64,000 nucleotides of DNA from Syngnathus acus (lineage: Eukaryota > Chordata > Actinopteri > Syngnathiformes > Syngnathidae): NCBI RefSeq assembly GCF_901709675.1, contig NC_051088.1, positions 21,674,693-21,738,692 of the forward strand, in the 5' to 3' direction. Below, piece by piece: positions 12,201 to 25,829 of the stretch. The position numbers and the translations under genes were made by a program. The stretch's first letter is position 1, and each line of letters begins with the position of its first letter. Under the pieces are notes generated by a model. The model searched no databases, was not told where the DNA came from, and saw only the letters and a list, made by a program, of their open reading frames with translations.

Positions 12201-14058
12201 GTGGGTGTGTGAAATGATCCAAAACACAGGCATTCTTGAAATACAAGCTGAACACTTCCCTTGATGGTTAACCTAATAAACCCAGAAAAGTTATGCACAA
12301 TTTGTGTAATTGAAGATACAATTAACAAGTCAGGGTTCTTTTAGAAGCCGGGAGACGGGTTTTATGCGGTGCCACTGAGCACCATTATGTTCCTCAGTCA
12401 CCGTCCCTGCGCTCTTAATGGACATGAAACCCGGAGCTGAAGAAATACACAAACACAATTGAGTTAGCGGGCACTTACAAGGGGAGAGGCCACCTCCATA
12501 CATTTGCGTAAGGACACATAACTGTCACTAAATTACATGTCTTTATTGGGCGGATCATATGGATCCCACTTATTGGTGCTTAATGGCCTCTTTTTAGAAG
12601 GAAAAAAATGTGCATTGAACGATGTTTAAAACTAATGCCAAGGAGGATGATGGCTTGGCCCTCCCCCTCCCCCTCTTCAGCCTCACCCCAGCCTCCTTTG
12701 CTTATTCAGTTACTGTCCAAACCTCAATTTCCGTTTGCAATCAGCTCATTAAAGCTGACTGATGGAAAGGCGGTCACTCCATTAATGACACTCGGTGGCT
12801 TCATGTCAAGAAAAGCGCCTGGACAGTGAGACACGATCAGCAGTGGAGGCAAGACGCCCCCTGCTGGACAACATAGGAAGGTCGCTCCTACCCGAACACA
12901 CACGTTCAGTTCTAAAAATGAATTTGTATTTAAGAAGAAAATTGTATTTAATTTGGTTTGGCAAGAAAAGCAAATTCCAATGGCTTTTTTTAAAATTATT
13001 TACCTTGTGAGTACTTTATTTAAAAGGTTCCATTCATGTCATTGAAATACTAAACTTGATGTGCAGTTATTGGAAATATTCCACCTCCACAGTCAGAGGA
13101 TAATATCAGTATAGAGCATATTCTTGGGTTCGTGGCTGGTTTAATTCATCTCATAATTAATTGAATGGACACTCTCAAGGACAATGCCCGCTACCTCTTC
13201 AAAACGCTAATTATGTATTTCAGTAATTAAATTAAAATACATCTTTCATCGGGAACAAACTAATAATGATAATAATAAAGGTACAGTAAGATGGATTTTG
13301 TGGAGTATTTCTAAATACACAAAATTACATCTACTGTTAAATTTGATTATTAAAAAAATGGATGTAAATCTGTAGGATATTTTTTGTCAACATATTTTTC
13401 AATTTACATGAAAGTGATTTGGATTTGTTTCATTAATTTATTTGTCTTCATTTTTCATGGCATCAGGTAAAACATGCAGTATCTGTATTTTTTTCTTAAT
13501 TTGAAATTGATTCCATTTTTTGGCAGCCTCTCGTGCATAATTCATGAAAGGCCGGTAGAGGGCTAATTGTGCAAATTAATTTGTGTAAACGACGAAGCGA
13601 GAGATAACAGAATTAGATCTGGCACAGGTTCAACAGTGACGAACCAAGCCGCTGCTGCGTCAAGAAGGCATCCTTGCCAAAAATTAACAAACACACACAC
13701 GCTAATAATAATAATCGACTTTGTTATTAATCTGCACCCCAAGATGGGCAGTGAGGGCTGCGATGTTAAACAAGGACATGTGCATCATTAGAACAAACGA
13801 GCTGGGCCCTTGGACTAAAATTGATGCTGAGGGTTTAAGGAAAGGCACCAATGACTTTGTGTGGCACATTCATCAATCAGCATGTTACCGTCACAATCCA
13901 GCACATTCGGGCTCCTGGCTGCAAACTGTCGAGTCACAAGAGGAAGGTTCTCACATGTGAGAATGTTGGAGTTTGTAACGTGTGGGAAGGAGAACGAAGA
14001 TGTTCAGTTGATTTACATGGGAAGTTAAGATTTAGAATTTGGGATTTATTTTGAATTG
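9300..14058. other. Gene-free sequence with candidate conserved elements
   Basis: Mostly unique DNA. The patches at 10440-10690, 11330-11510, 12330-12600, 12610-12830 and 13130-13260 have the balanced composition and TAAT/ATTA-rich texture of vertebrate conserved non-coding elements. No gene was seen. Conservation itself was not tested. Confidence 0.4.
12853..12868 (-). promoter_or_regulatory. CTCF-like motif (-)
   Basis: GACGCCCCCTGCTGGA is the reverse complement of TCCAGCAGGGGGCGTC, very close to the canonical CTCF core. Confidence 0.5.
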
Positions 14059-14201
14059 TGGAAAATGAAGCCTCCAATCTGTTTCATGAACCCGTTTTTT
14101 TTTACTTCAAAAGCCCTTTATGTAAGCCGACAGTGCCATCTAGAGGAGCCCAAAAATAAAACAACTGGTTCATGAAGCACATTTGAAGCTTCATTTTTCC
14201 A
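14059..14201. mobile_element. 143-bp element with about 36-bp terminal inverted repeats
   Basis: The left end TGGAAAATGAAGCCTCCAAT pairs with the complement of the right end, TGGAAAAATGAAGCTTCAAA. Both continue into TTCATGAACC. The centre has CAGTGCCATCTAGAGGAGCC. A second, end-less copy lies at 46968-47038. It is a non-autonomous DNA transposon by structure; superfamily not determined. Confidence 0.65.
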
Positions 14202-14209
14202 TCACTCGA

Positions 14210-15960
14210 TATTATATTCACGGATGGTGGTTCGAGTCCAAGTTTCAAAGTTTGCCCCTGATATTCAGTCGGAGTTATGCTAAAGCATGTTTCAACCAGC
14301 TATGTTTAAGTTCCCTGTTCATTTTATAAACTCTTAATTTGTTGGAAAATTCTGTGAATTTTGCCACCGTTAAGTATGCGCTGAATGACCTTATAGCATT
14401 TAGAGACACGGAGCCAGAGTCTCGGCCGGCGCTATAATTTACGTCTGTTAACACGAGGTGGGAGCCTGGGCCTCCATTTAACTCTGCTCAACGTCTTTAT
14501 TGCCGCTAGTTCATGATCACCCATCCTAACGGACTGCTTATTGCCTGAAGCACGGAAGAAACGCGCAGTGCAATGATGAGAGGACACAAAGGGCTCGTTG
14601 GTCTTGTTGGCCTTAGCTTGTGTGTGCACGCAGCATGACTCACCTGGGCCTCGCTCACGTCAGTTTGCCGAGCTGAGATGAGATGAGGTGAGCTCGAGCT
14701 GCTCTGCTGACGGACCAGAGCAAGAGCTGCTTCTGGCTGCCACTTCAATTACGCAAATGGCTGCTTGGTAAAATGTGTAAAAAATATTGTTTTGGTAATG
14801 TATCTGAATCTATAAGAATTTTTTTTTTATAAACACTGCTTTATAATATTCAACATTTCATCCCTATTAATTATTTAAAACTTTATTTTCCCATATACAA
14901 ACAGATCAGTGAAAAATGATAGTTAAGAATATATTGAAAAAAAATCATCTTTTATTAGATAATAAAAACGTAATTACTTTATGTATAAGCGAGCGAGAGA
15001 CTTTTATAAAAAAAAAAAATTAATTCTTTACTCTCAACAGATATTAGTGTAATTGCAAGTAAAATAATTTGTTCTAATGTTTAATGGGTCAACATATTGT
15101 GTTTAGAAAGTGCTCAATATAGTTTGTCGATTTATTGCACACACACACACATTTTCGTTTTAATCGCCGTTTTCCTTCACCGAGATCACAAGAGTCTGTG
15201 CACCTCATTTTTCTCTTGCCTCTAATAAGTTCGGCCTCTTCTCTGCACATTCGTACATGCTCTCTCATGCTATTCCGCCATTTCATCCATTTGACTTAAA
15301 GGCTTCTTGCTACTAATTTTGACTGCCAGGTCAAGTAGTAGAGGAGCCAATTAAGTGCAATAATGAAGCCTTGAGTGAGAGATGATGGCCATCTCCAGTG
15401 TGTCATCAATCCTGAAGAGAAACCATCACTATTTTTAATGTCCGCCTTTAACGTGCAGCCATCTGTTGCAGCATCTCATTTGTCAAAAGAATTAATAAAC
15501 ATCATGCCTACACCATTTCTCCCAGTGCTTCTCAGCCATCATTTATTTTCATTCCTTGGTCTTTCCATAAACTCCACGTTCAATTTATTGTGTTTCCTTT
15601 GACTCCTCGTGAGGTTTATAAGCTCATTCTGACCACCCTGCTTCTCTCTTTCAAATCATATTTCACTCATTGAAATTAATGGAAATTCTGGCGCCGTATG
15701 GATAAACAGTACATGGAGACGGTCACGGCTTCTCACTAAACTGAAGTAATATTAGTCATTGCTTGCAGACGAGAAAGAAAGATGATAAGTCTGGCTTTTG
15801 TTCTATCGTGTTGAAATGTGTAGCATCACTGTTAATTAATTTTACAATTTATTTTTTTGCATTTTTTTATTTATATTCATTTTGGCATATTTCATTTTTA
15901 ATTCATTAGTTTTTCATTATTTTTTTGTTCCTTAAAGGGTTTTACGTAACACGGTAGCAC
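14210..15960. other. Gene-free sequence
   Basis: Unique DNA. AT-rich at 14770-15080 and 15840-15935. The patch at 15300-15760 looks like a candidate conserved element. No gene was recognised. Confidence 0.45.
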
Positions 15961-16324
15961 TCGTGCTTTTCGTTAGCCCGTGTTTGTTAGCATTAAGCTG
16001 TACAAACTTAGGGGGCAATGCTATATTGTGGTTTTAATACATTTTATTGTATGTTTTGTTTGCCAGTAAACTGAAAATCTTGAATGTTTTTTTTTTTTGA
16101 AGACTTGCCTACTACCTACTAAACCATTTGAAAATGTTTTTGCTTATCGTTAGCCCATGTTTGTTAGCATTAAGCTAAACGGGGCAATGCAACGTAGTAG
16201 TTTTACTGCACAACATGTACTTATTTTGTCGTATGTTTATTTTGCCAGTAAACTGAAAAGCTTGAATATTCTATTTTTTTTGAAGAATTGCCCACTACCT
16301 ACCAAACCATTTGAAAATGTTTGC
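15961..16324 (+). repeat. 177-bp tandem duplication
   Basis: CGTTAGCCCRTGTTTGTTAG starts at 15971 and again at 16148. Both copies continue through GCCAGTAAACTGAAAA to AACCATTTGAAAATGTTT. They are diverged by substitutions and small indels, so the duplication is not recent. Confidence 0.85.
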
Positions 16325-19300
16325 TCGCAAGTCAAAGTAAAAAATCAACTGGAAATTCTTCACTAGCCACATTGACACAGAGAAAACTGAAATGCATAAA
16401 ATGTATTGTCAAAGTATGCTGATCCCGATGTCGCCACTTCAGATCGGCTCCCAGTCTCAGCCCCAACAAAGCAAGGCCAAATCTCGGCGCTCTGGTGGCG
16501 TGGCCCGTGTCAAATTGCTCATTTGAGTTCTAATCATGTCATTTATCAAAATGCTGCACAGCCATGTCAGTGGGCAGTCGCTATGCTAATGAGAGCCAAG
16601 CAGGGACATAACTATCGGGTTTGGATGTTAGTTGGGAACAAACGCACACGCTAAATAACTGCCGCTCCGGAATTCGCCGACACCAGCGTGACCTCCCGGA
16701 CGAGCGACGTTTTCCACCACTACAGTCATCGAAGCAAATCGGCCCGCAAACAGGCAAACGTCGGCACGTTCCCTTCTTGCCGTTGATTGCCGATGGAGAC
16801 ATTAATCTTGCTTTGATAGAAATATGTCACTTTCCGCCCGCCGTGATGGATGTGATTTATTGTTCCGGACAAATGTGCCGCTGCTCCTGACAGCTCAATT
16901 GTGGCGAGAACGTCCCAAAATGTCACCTGTTGTACAGCCGGCGACCTTCTAATTTTCTAATTCAATTTCTCCACTCTCCCCGCCAGTCGGCTCTGATCGC
17001 GAAGCAGTAATAACAATTACGCATGGTGACTGGCTTCCAAACCTGCAGTCCCCCCGCCTTAAATCATGCTCAAATAGTCTTTTATTAGACTGCCCGCTTA
17101 AATCAATCTAAATCTAAGCATAATAACTCTCTAATCAGGTGCTGAGGAGAATAATAGGTTGTCACGCTCCAGGAAAAATAGGCAATCATGGAATGTTTTC
17201 TTTAATTAGGCCGGTTTGCGTCGAAGGGCACGGCAGGAGAGTGGGACACATCTATCATAGACAAGGTGGGGAAATTACTTCAATTACTCAGGAAGGCCAG
17301 GGTGAAGAGAAGAAGAACAAGTCAGACGGGCAAAAAGAGCTTCCGGGCAACAAAGAGGGCAAAGGAGGCAGGTGAGGGAGCAAGTCAGGTGCTTAGGAAA
17401 GATGATGTGGTGTGTGAATCATGTGATGGGATATTTGATTTTTAGCTGCTCGCCCATTCAAGGAGGTATATTATAGCAAAATGGCTTTTTCTATGTCTCG
17501 GGAGTACTCGTTCACACCAAAAGTGTGAAATCACACAACCCAGGAAAGATTCGTAAGCGGTCTATTTCCAAAAAACTCTGAGCATGTTCTAAATTTGTCT
17601 GACTTCTTTCGTGAGGAGAGAAAGTCTAGTGTAAGGTGCAGTCCAACTTTTTTTCTTTTGTTTTTTTCTACACTTCTTGCATCATTGTGAGAGTGAACAC
17701 AAAGTTATCTATGCAACACTTGCGCCACAATTTAGACCTGCTTACATCTGGTCTAATGTCTAGTCTAACTTCTGTCATCAAATTGTCAGGTGTCAGCTCC
17801 ATCATCATCACTCTCCAATTTTTAAAGGCAATAAATCACATTGATTGTTATTGATGAACGACCAATTATTTGCCGTCTAATATAGTGAAAAGTGCTGACC
17901 CGTGAAGGCAGATCTCTTTCTTCCCTCCTCCATCAGTGACTGACGCATCGCAGGACACCCGTGATGGATTGGATCCTTAAACTGTTACTGCACATTTAAT
18001 GTAGCGCTCCGTCGTTGCCGTTAACAAAGCAGCTCGAATGATGGATGAAGTTGTTCTATAAAGAGGTGACTTGTCACGCAAAAGTCAATATTCCGTAAAC
18101 CTGTTGCTTATTCGGGTCTGTAGTTTACTTGCTCTTCAGGTGTTGCCCTGTTTTCACCTTCAAATAAAAACTTTACCCGCACAGACTTTTACTGAAATGG
18201 AGCCAAAACATTGCAAAGGGTTTTCTTGGATGAAACAGTCACAATCAGCAATTCAAGGTTCTCTTGGCCCTAAGCGAACTGATTGAACTAAAATAAAAGG
18301 GAACCCGAGTGCAACACATACCTGACTTGCCTTTCCCCCTAAAACACAAAAATCTTCAAACAAAGATGTCACAATTGCTTAAAAAGGAATTCGACAACCA
18401 CTCACATTACCTCCACAAAATCATTTGAAGACTCTTTGTAATGTCTCCACAAGGGGGCGTTATTCCACATCCAAACGCCAATGAGGCTTGAATGCCAAGT
18501 ACTGTCTGTGTTTTATTGGACAGATCGGAACGGAAAACATTCACCTGTTGGTTCATGTAGTGTCATGAGGGAATATCAGAACAGTAAAAATGCATGTGTA
18601 TTTTCACTTGGAAGGAACAGTATGAATATTGTTCACTTGGGAATTTCAAATAGTTTGAAGAACTGTTTATGTACTCCTACCAATTATTTTATGGCTATAA
18701 AACTTCTACTGCAGGTACAGCTGCGACACATATTTAAAAAAGCATAAAAAATAACCTAATAAATTGCAATATTATTTAGGAGTATTGCAACATTTTACTC
18801 GCCAATTATCCTGATTATTTGTACACGAAATCCATCCGCCTTTCTTTCCACAAGATTTCAATACCGCTCTTGTGCAGATTATCCGTGCGTTTCGGGTTTT
18901 TTGTCGCCATGGAAGCTCATGCTGAAACTCGGGCCTGCCCTGTCGTATTTCTGGCATAAATTTTAATTCGCTTTAGGGCTGAGAATGTCCGAAACGAAAG
19001 TTCCTGCTTGCCCCAAAAAAATGATACAGTCTATCAGTCTTCTACCCTTAGCCCGGGTCAAAACGGGAAAAAACTGACCCGGAATATTTTTAGTGTCCAT
19101 GGAAAATAAACAGCATCACAGCTGTAGTAGACATTTTGGCTACTAGAGGTCAGTGTTCCACAGATTATAGTTTTACCTGTGGCAAACTGTCAAAATCTCA
19201 AAATCTGAATGATTGATGATAACTAGGGTCCCTTTCTGGTCTGTGTACATTTACATTAAAAAATGTTTCATTTCAAATCAATTACAATTTACAGTTTCTC

Positions 19301-22300
19301 AGTGGAAGTTATCATGAGATGGGCGTTTCAACAAAATGGAATACCCCACCATTTATTTACAGCCTCTGGGGTTATATATCATTCACATAGATACATCTTA
19401 GGACCAAGAACCAATAAAAGGTTGCTTCATTTAATGTGACATTAATTTTATTACAGTATAGCTACTCCCTCTGGTTGGTGAAGTTAATGCAGCGCAGTGC
19501 TTTTATTCTCTGAAGTATTATGAAAATGTCTCAGTTCCATTTCATTTGTCAAGGGGCTACTTAAGAATGAAAGATGCCCCTCACCCATTTATTTTTCCAA
19601 GGACATATGAGCTCATGCTGCCTGGCCAGCTGCCTGGACATGGAGGAGGAGTTGGACACTTTCATTAGGTCCATTACATCACCATCGGCCAATCCGCTTC
19701 TTTCTGACATGAGCGTCTGTCCGTGAGTTTAGCTTGTGAGAATTGGCTGGGGTTAGCCTTCACCTTGACAAGACTGAACAAACCTGGGTCACAGGTTCCG
19801 AAGTGTTCTCAAACCTAAATCCGCCATTGTGTGATGTCACGTTAATCTGGTGCCTTTGAGGCCAGCTTTTGTGAGTCAAGGCACATATTTGACATTGAAA
19901 AAAATATCATGGTACAGTACAAAAATAATGAAAAAAATACACAAGTCAGTGCGGAAATTCTTGTACTGGTGTAGAATTTTCAGAATCATGAGACCTGGCA
20001 ACTGTGACGTCATTTTCAGCCGACAGTAAGAAACAAAATGGCCGCCCCCGGAAATGGCTAAAATCAGGTGGATTTTGTCACACATTCCACAAAAAAAAAA
20101 CTCAATCAGAACACGGTTTCAACTAATTGGGCTGCACATAATATTCCAAAGACAATTTTGGGGTGACTACTTCTTTAAGTATTTAGTATTCAAATATAGC
20201 TCTTGGTGAAGACAGATTGAGACCAGCCCACAATGCCTGTCATCCCACGCTCCAAGCAAATCATCAGCAGAGGAATAATGAGGAGCACAGCTCCATCATT
20301 GTTATTCTGTTGTCTCTTACATAATTGATGGAGATTAACTTCCCTTCAAGCGAGTCTAATTAAAATCAATCCACCAATAAGGCTGGCTAATTAATGAAGC
20401 GATATGATTGGTTGGAGTGTACAGCCTAATGAAGAAACAAACACAAACAACATCATTAAGTTGTCAGCAAGTTTAAATAAACATCTGGAGGAGAAATCGG
20501 GAATCTGCACATGCTTTCTTTGTGACCTTGGCAATTTTTTAATTTTTTTACTTTCTGAAAAACGATCGGGTAAACGTAACAGTATTGCTTTAAAGTTCCA
20601 ACTTTCGAAGATCCAAAAGAAGCAGGAGCCTCCGTTTCCTAATAAGACCACTCTCTTGGTAAAATGTCTTTTTTTCAAACTGGCCAGTGAGGCTTGCAGC
20701 TTTTAATCTTCCTTTGCATAGTTCCTCAAGGACATCTTCATGACATATCTGATAGATAATCCTGCCTTTTGATTTAAATCCTGCGTCCAAGCCAACCTGA
20801 GTACCTGTGAATGCTTAATGAAAGTCCAGCAAATAAAAGATTTGATGGTTTGATGGTGCATTAAATCAATGCCTCCAGCCTGAATGAAGAGATGAAATGC
20901 TGAAAGAGAAGCCAACAGAATTATGGTCGTGATGTCACAGTCCAGCAGGTAGGAAACATTTCGACAAACACAACCTTATTGACGTGCGAGGAAAAAATGT
21001 ATATATATTTTTTTTCTGATGATCATGACTAGCAGTAAGCAGTTCAAAATAAGCAAATTTATTATTTACAGATGAACTCAATCACTCTGCTTCTCCTAGA
21101 AGTCAACAACCATCACGCTATGCCAGAAGTGTCAAAGTAATTTTTGTCGCGGGCCGCATTGTACTCAGGTTCCTTCCGAGAGGCATTATGATTGTCAACG
21201 CCTAATATTATACAGAATAAAATCTACACAACAAACTGATGAATAACTAGCTTTGAAATCCGAGACTAGTAAAAACTGTTCAAATATTTTAAAAAGTTTA
21301 ATAAAAACTGCTAGCAATAGCTGTAGTTTTTAAAAATGAAGACAATTTGCTAAGTTAGTATTGACACATGAAGTCGATCCACAATTTGTCTTTGTGAACC
21401 TCAAAAAAATGATGCCGTATATTATAAATATATTTTTCTTCATCTATCTATGCCAGTGATGTATAGTGAAAGGCAGAACAACTAAATGAAGCAACCGGTT
21501 GGAAGGAACAATATCTGCCAAACATGCTAAAGCATGCTACACGCTAGCTATCAAAATGGAGCCCTGCGTCTTCATTCAACATTCGGGGGCTCAGTGACAC
21601 CTTTGTTCCCAGATGTCTGGATTACCGGGTTGGTTTCGGGAAGTGATAGTTGAAGCGTGCGAGAGTAAAACAAAGCTCATAAAGTATCCGTGGAACTTTC
21701 ACCGCATCTGTGCGCTAAGGAAAGGGAAAGCAATTAGACTACACTGGCTTCAGACAGTCTGAGCCCATCTAACAGCCATGTTACTTGATTTCTCCTTGCA
21801 ATGCTTGAGTGGAAGCTTACACAGTCCGTAAGGCCGTATTAAGCTCACTGTATGATGTCGAGTACATCAAAGATGGAAAATGAAACAAGACACCTTCTGT
21901 TCTTTATTCCTGAAAGAAATGAGCTGGGAATGTTCTGACCGGGATTCAATTCTGTTTTTTATGATTCAGGGGGATTGTAATAGTTGAGGTCAAAATTGAG
22001 ATGTCCGCTACTATGTGATTTACATGTATTGGAAATAAAAAGGTCTGAGTTTGAAATATTTGAAATTATTCAAATTATTGGGGGGGGGGAGTAATTGACA
22101 CAATTTATTACGAATCCTGCACTGTAGAGATGAATATTTGCATTAGACTCGATTACAGTCTTCTCACATATATTATCTGAAATATATCACTGGCGGATCT
22201 AAGATTTTTTCTTTTGGGGGATTCCATGGGGGGGGGCCAAAGATATATCTGGGTTTCCAAAAATTGTAAAAAACAAAAAACAAAAAAAAAAGAATTACAA

Positions 22301-23485
22301 ACCCAAATTATTCTTCAGAAAATGCTGATAAAGAATCAATTCATATTCCCTTTGGGGAATACGTGGAAATGTGGAAAACAAATTCCTGGAAAAATCAGAA
22401 AATAGCCAAAAGGCAAAAAAGGGTCCAAGTATATTGCAGGGTGTTTTGGTGCCCTGCAATAATACAACACAAAAATACAGTGACCAAGCCCACAACTTTC
22501 TGAGCAGTGGGGTTACATTTTTGAAGTAACTTTTCATCCTATTAAGTTTCGATTGGAACTTTTTAATTTGGCTAGATTGCTGTAGTGTTCCTGCCTCCAT
22601 GATAATAAATACGCTCAGAACAAGATGCCAAATCATTATTGATGAGATACTTGTAAAGGAGGAAATTTGATGTTTGGGGAAATATACACATGAATAATGA
22701 TACAATAATTGATGTTGCAATTTTCAAACATGTGTTGCATTCGTAGCTTCATTTCGCATTTGGTCCGGCAGTAAGTCCGATTTGTTTCCAGTGAGGGTTG
22801 GCCGACCTTTGACATCGATTCATATCTTTTATGGAGGTGTTGAGAGGGTAACAAAGTACAGAATAGGAAAATAAAATCCGAAACTTTTGTCAAGAAGCAA
22901 CTTAAAAGGTCCATTTCCATAGTTTTAACACCTGACAGCCAGATGTCCACGCCCACCTGGTTTTTCCTCTGCTCAGTGGGAGTCCCTGGCACCGGCCGTG
23001 ATTTCGAACATTCTGCAGTCAGCAGATGCCGCAAAGTGTCACATTTCAAAGGGCGAGAGGAGAGAGATTTGTGAGGCCCTTAAAGCCCCAAAGGCAGGCT
23101 GGCGTCTCCCATTCTTGATCCCAGTCGGCGAAAGCTAAAGTCTCCGAGTGTATCATCCCTGGGCAGAAATGGCGCCAAGAAAAGCAAAATAGCATCTTGA
23201 TTGCTTCAAATCTCCCACTTTGAGCGTTTGAAACATTCTTCAGTCATGGTCACAGACAGGCTGAACGTTTTGTTTTAGTGATGCTGCCGGTAATGCGGAG
23301 CCAGTTATATAACTGTTATTTTTTATTTCATAACACTTCTCTTGTCTGTTGAAGTCATAGAAAAGCTGTTATAGTCGCCATGCTTCCAAGGCCGCCGGGG
23401 AGTCGGCATGTACAGTGACTAGAAAGCTGTTCCTAGCAGAGTTTGGAAATTCTCACATAGCTTTTGGAATGGCAACGGATGGGTA
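16325..23485. other. Gene-free sequence with candidate conserved elements
   Basis: Unique DNA. The most element-like patches are 16930-17180 and 20250-20420 (TAATTAATGAAG, TCTAATTAAAAT). A probable degenerate dispersed repeat with GTCGCGGGCCGCATTG lies at about 21118-21230, and a perfect 10-bp-arm hairpin at 22432-22461. No gene was recognised. Confidence 0.4.
18447..18461 (+). promoter_or_regulatory. CTCF-like motif (+)
   Basis: CCACAAGGGGGCGTT fits the CTCF core in plus orientation. Confidence 0.4.
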
Positions 23486-23564
23486 TGTAGTTAAAAATTC
23501 AGCCGAGGCACTAAGTCGTGCAATTAGGCTAAAGGTGCAGCAAAAAAAAATAAAAAATAAATAA

Positions 23565-23638
<74 letters not shown>

Positions 23639-23820
23639 TAAAAAAAAATCAATATAATATTATAATATAATATATATAAATATATATATATATATTTTTT
23701 TTTAATATATAATATTATAATATAATATATATACATATATATATTTTTTTTTTTTTTTTTTTTGCTTCACCTTTAGCCTAATTGCACGACTTAGTGCCTC
23801 GGCTGAATTATTTAACTACA
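23486..23820. repeat. Large inverted repeat (foldback) around an AT-rich centre
   Basis: Arms of about 65 bp at 23486-23549 and 23761-23820 match as reverse complements apart from a few differences (CAGCCGAGGCACTAAGTCGT / ACGACTTAGTGCCTCGGCTG). The centre is (AT)n plus further self-complementary AT-rich blocks, so the whole could fold into one long hairpin. Confidence 0.85.
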
Positions 23821-23824
23821 TTAC

Positions 23825-25450
23825 AAAAGTGTAAATGACACGATTATTTCAATTTGTTTTAGTTTACAGAAACCGGAAATGTTGGCGGGCTCATCTTGGC
23901 ACATTTTGGGCTGGCAAGCCTTCACTGTTGGCGAAGCATCCTTGTTTGATTATGCAATTTCATTTGTCTGCTCTTGGCAGAGTTGTGGATCCTGCAATGC
24001 TGATTTTCTGATTGACCCCAAGAAATGCAGTCCAATTGAGGAGCACTGAAAAATCATAAACCAAGAATCGTGTTTGGGAAAGTTTTTGTTTTCATTTCGT
24101 TTCCAAGTTCGACCGTCGTCTCACCTCTTCGTCGAGAGACTTTCAAATTTTTCGCTTAGTTTAAGGTCACCTGTTTATTTATCATTTGAATGGAATAAAG
24201 ATAAATTATATTCTCCAAAGTCTTAATAATACATTCAGGGAACGTTTAGAGATTTATTAGTCTCTTTTTTTATGTTAGTTTCCCATCCTGCAACCTCTGT
24301 ATGAAAATAACAGGAGGTTCAATATTCTGGAATTACTTTAACAATCATCTATCATCCATGGAGTGATGGCATAATTAGAAAGACTTCATAGATTAAAAAG
24401 ATGAATATATGGTGACTAATAAAAGACATTTCTAGACAAACTAAAGACTTGGGATAAATTAACAACAACATTTTTTAGGTTTTTAGGCGCTCTGCTATCT
24501 GGTGATTAAAATGCAACAGATGTTGTTGGTTTTTTTTCCAGTCTTTGGAATCATCCATTCAGAGTTGAACTCAAATGGTCCCTTCTGTTTTGAATTTCAA
24601 TGAAACTCTCTGTGGATTAAAGAAGTCACTCTGGGTGTGCCTCATGTGTATTTATGTAGGTTGCACCCATGAAATATTTGCCAACTATTCTCTGCCAATG
24701 CAAAACTTCTATTTTGCTGCCGCCATTTTGAACTTGTGTCACGTTCGCCACTTACTGTACAATTGCATGTTCCTTACAAATGAAAGAGCACAAACGGGAT
24801 TTCCACTGATGTAAAAATCATTAGGACAAAGAAAAAAAAATTGACTAAACACAAATTTCCTTACTGTGTTCATGATTCATGTTGTATTTTTAATATACTC
24901 CGCTTTGTATTCTGCTGATGATAACCCGAGAGCAAGAAAGGATGAATGTTTCCACTAGGCCCCCGGGCTGCCTGAGAAATATTATACATGCATATGAAAT
25001 CAGTTATCCCGTAATTGCCTTTAAAATGAAAAGGTTTGTTTTTGTCGTCATGTCTTTGCGTCGAATAATTCATGTCTTGTTAACTTGACACTTTGGGAGA
25101 AATGATGGTGTCTGCTGCCAGAGGGATTGAATCTACTCTTCCTTCAAAGAAATGCAATTTGGATGTTTTGGTGTATTGTTTATTGAAGTGTGAGCATGTG
25201 AAGAAGAAATAGTGACAAAGTGTGCACACACACACACACACACTGTACATTCATTTTTAAGGAAATAGCCAACATGAGGAGTAAGAAGTTGCAGTCTTCA
25301 GCCGGAAGATGAGGTGATGAGCAGATGGTGTGAGAAATTGGAAATGTAGTTTTGAGCTCATGGGAAGCTGTTTATGCGGCGGGGGGAAGCAAAGGTCTAC
25401 TTTTTTGTGAACAGGAAGAGGAACCAAATTTTCCCTATGCCAGCACTTTA
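23825..25450. other. Gene-free sequence
   Basis: Unique AT-leaning DNA with a CA tract at about 25225-25243. No gene, RNA or mobile element was recognised. Confidence 0.5.
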
Positions 25451-25453
25451 TGC

Positions 25454-25829
<376 letters not shown>

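Noticed and set aside
22295-23049. Two minus-strand frames of 141 and 137 residues, considered as a retrotransposon or zinc-finger remnant
   Set aside because: No reverse transcriptase, zinc-finger or transposase motif could be found.
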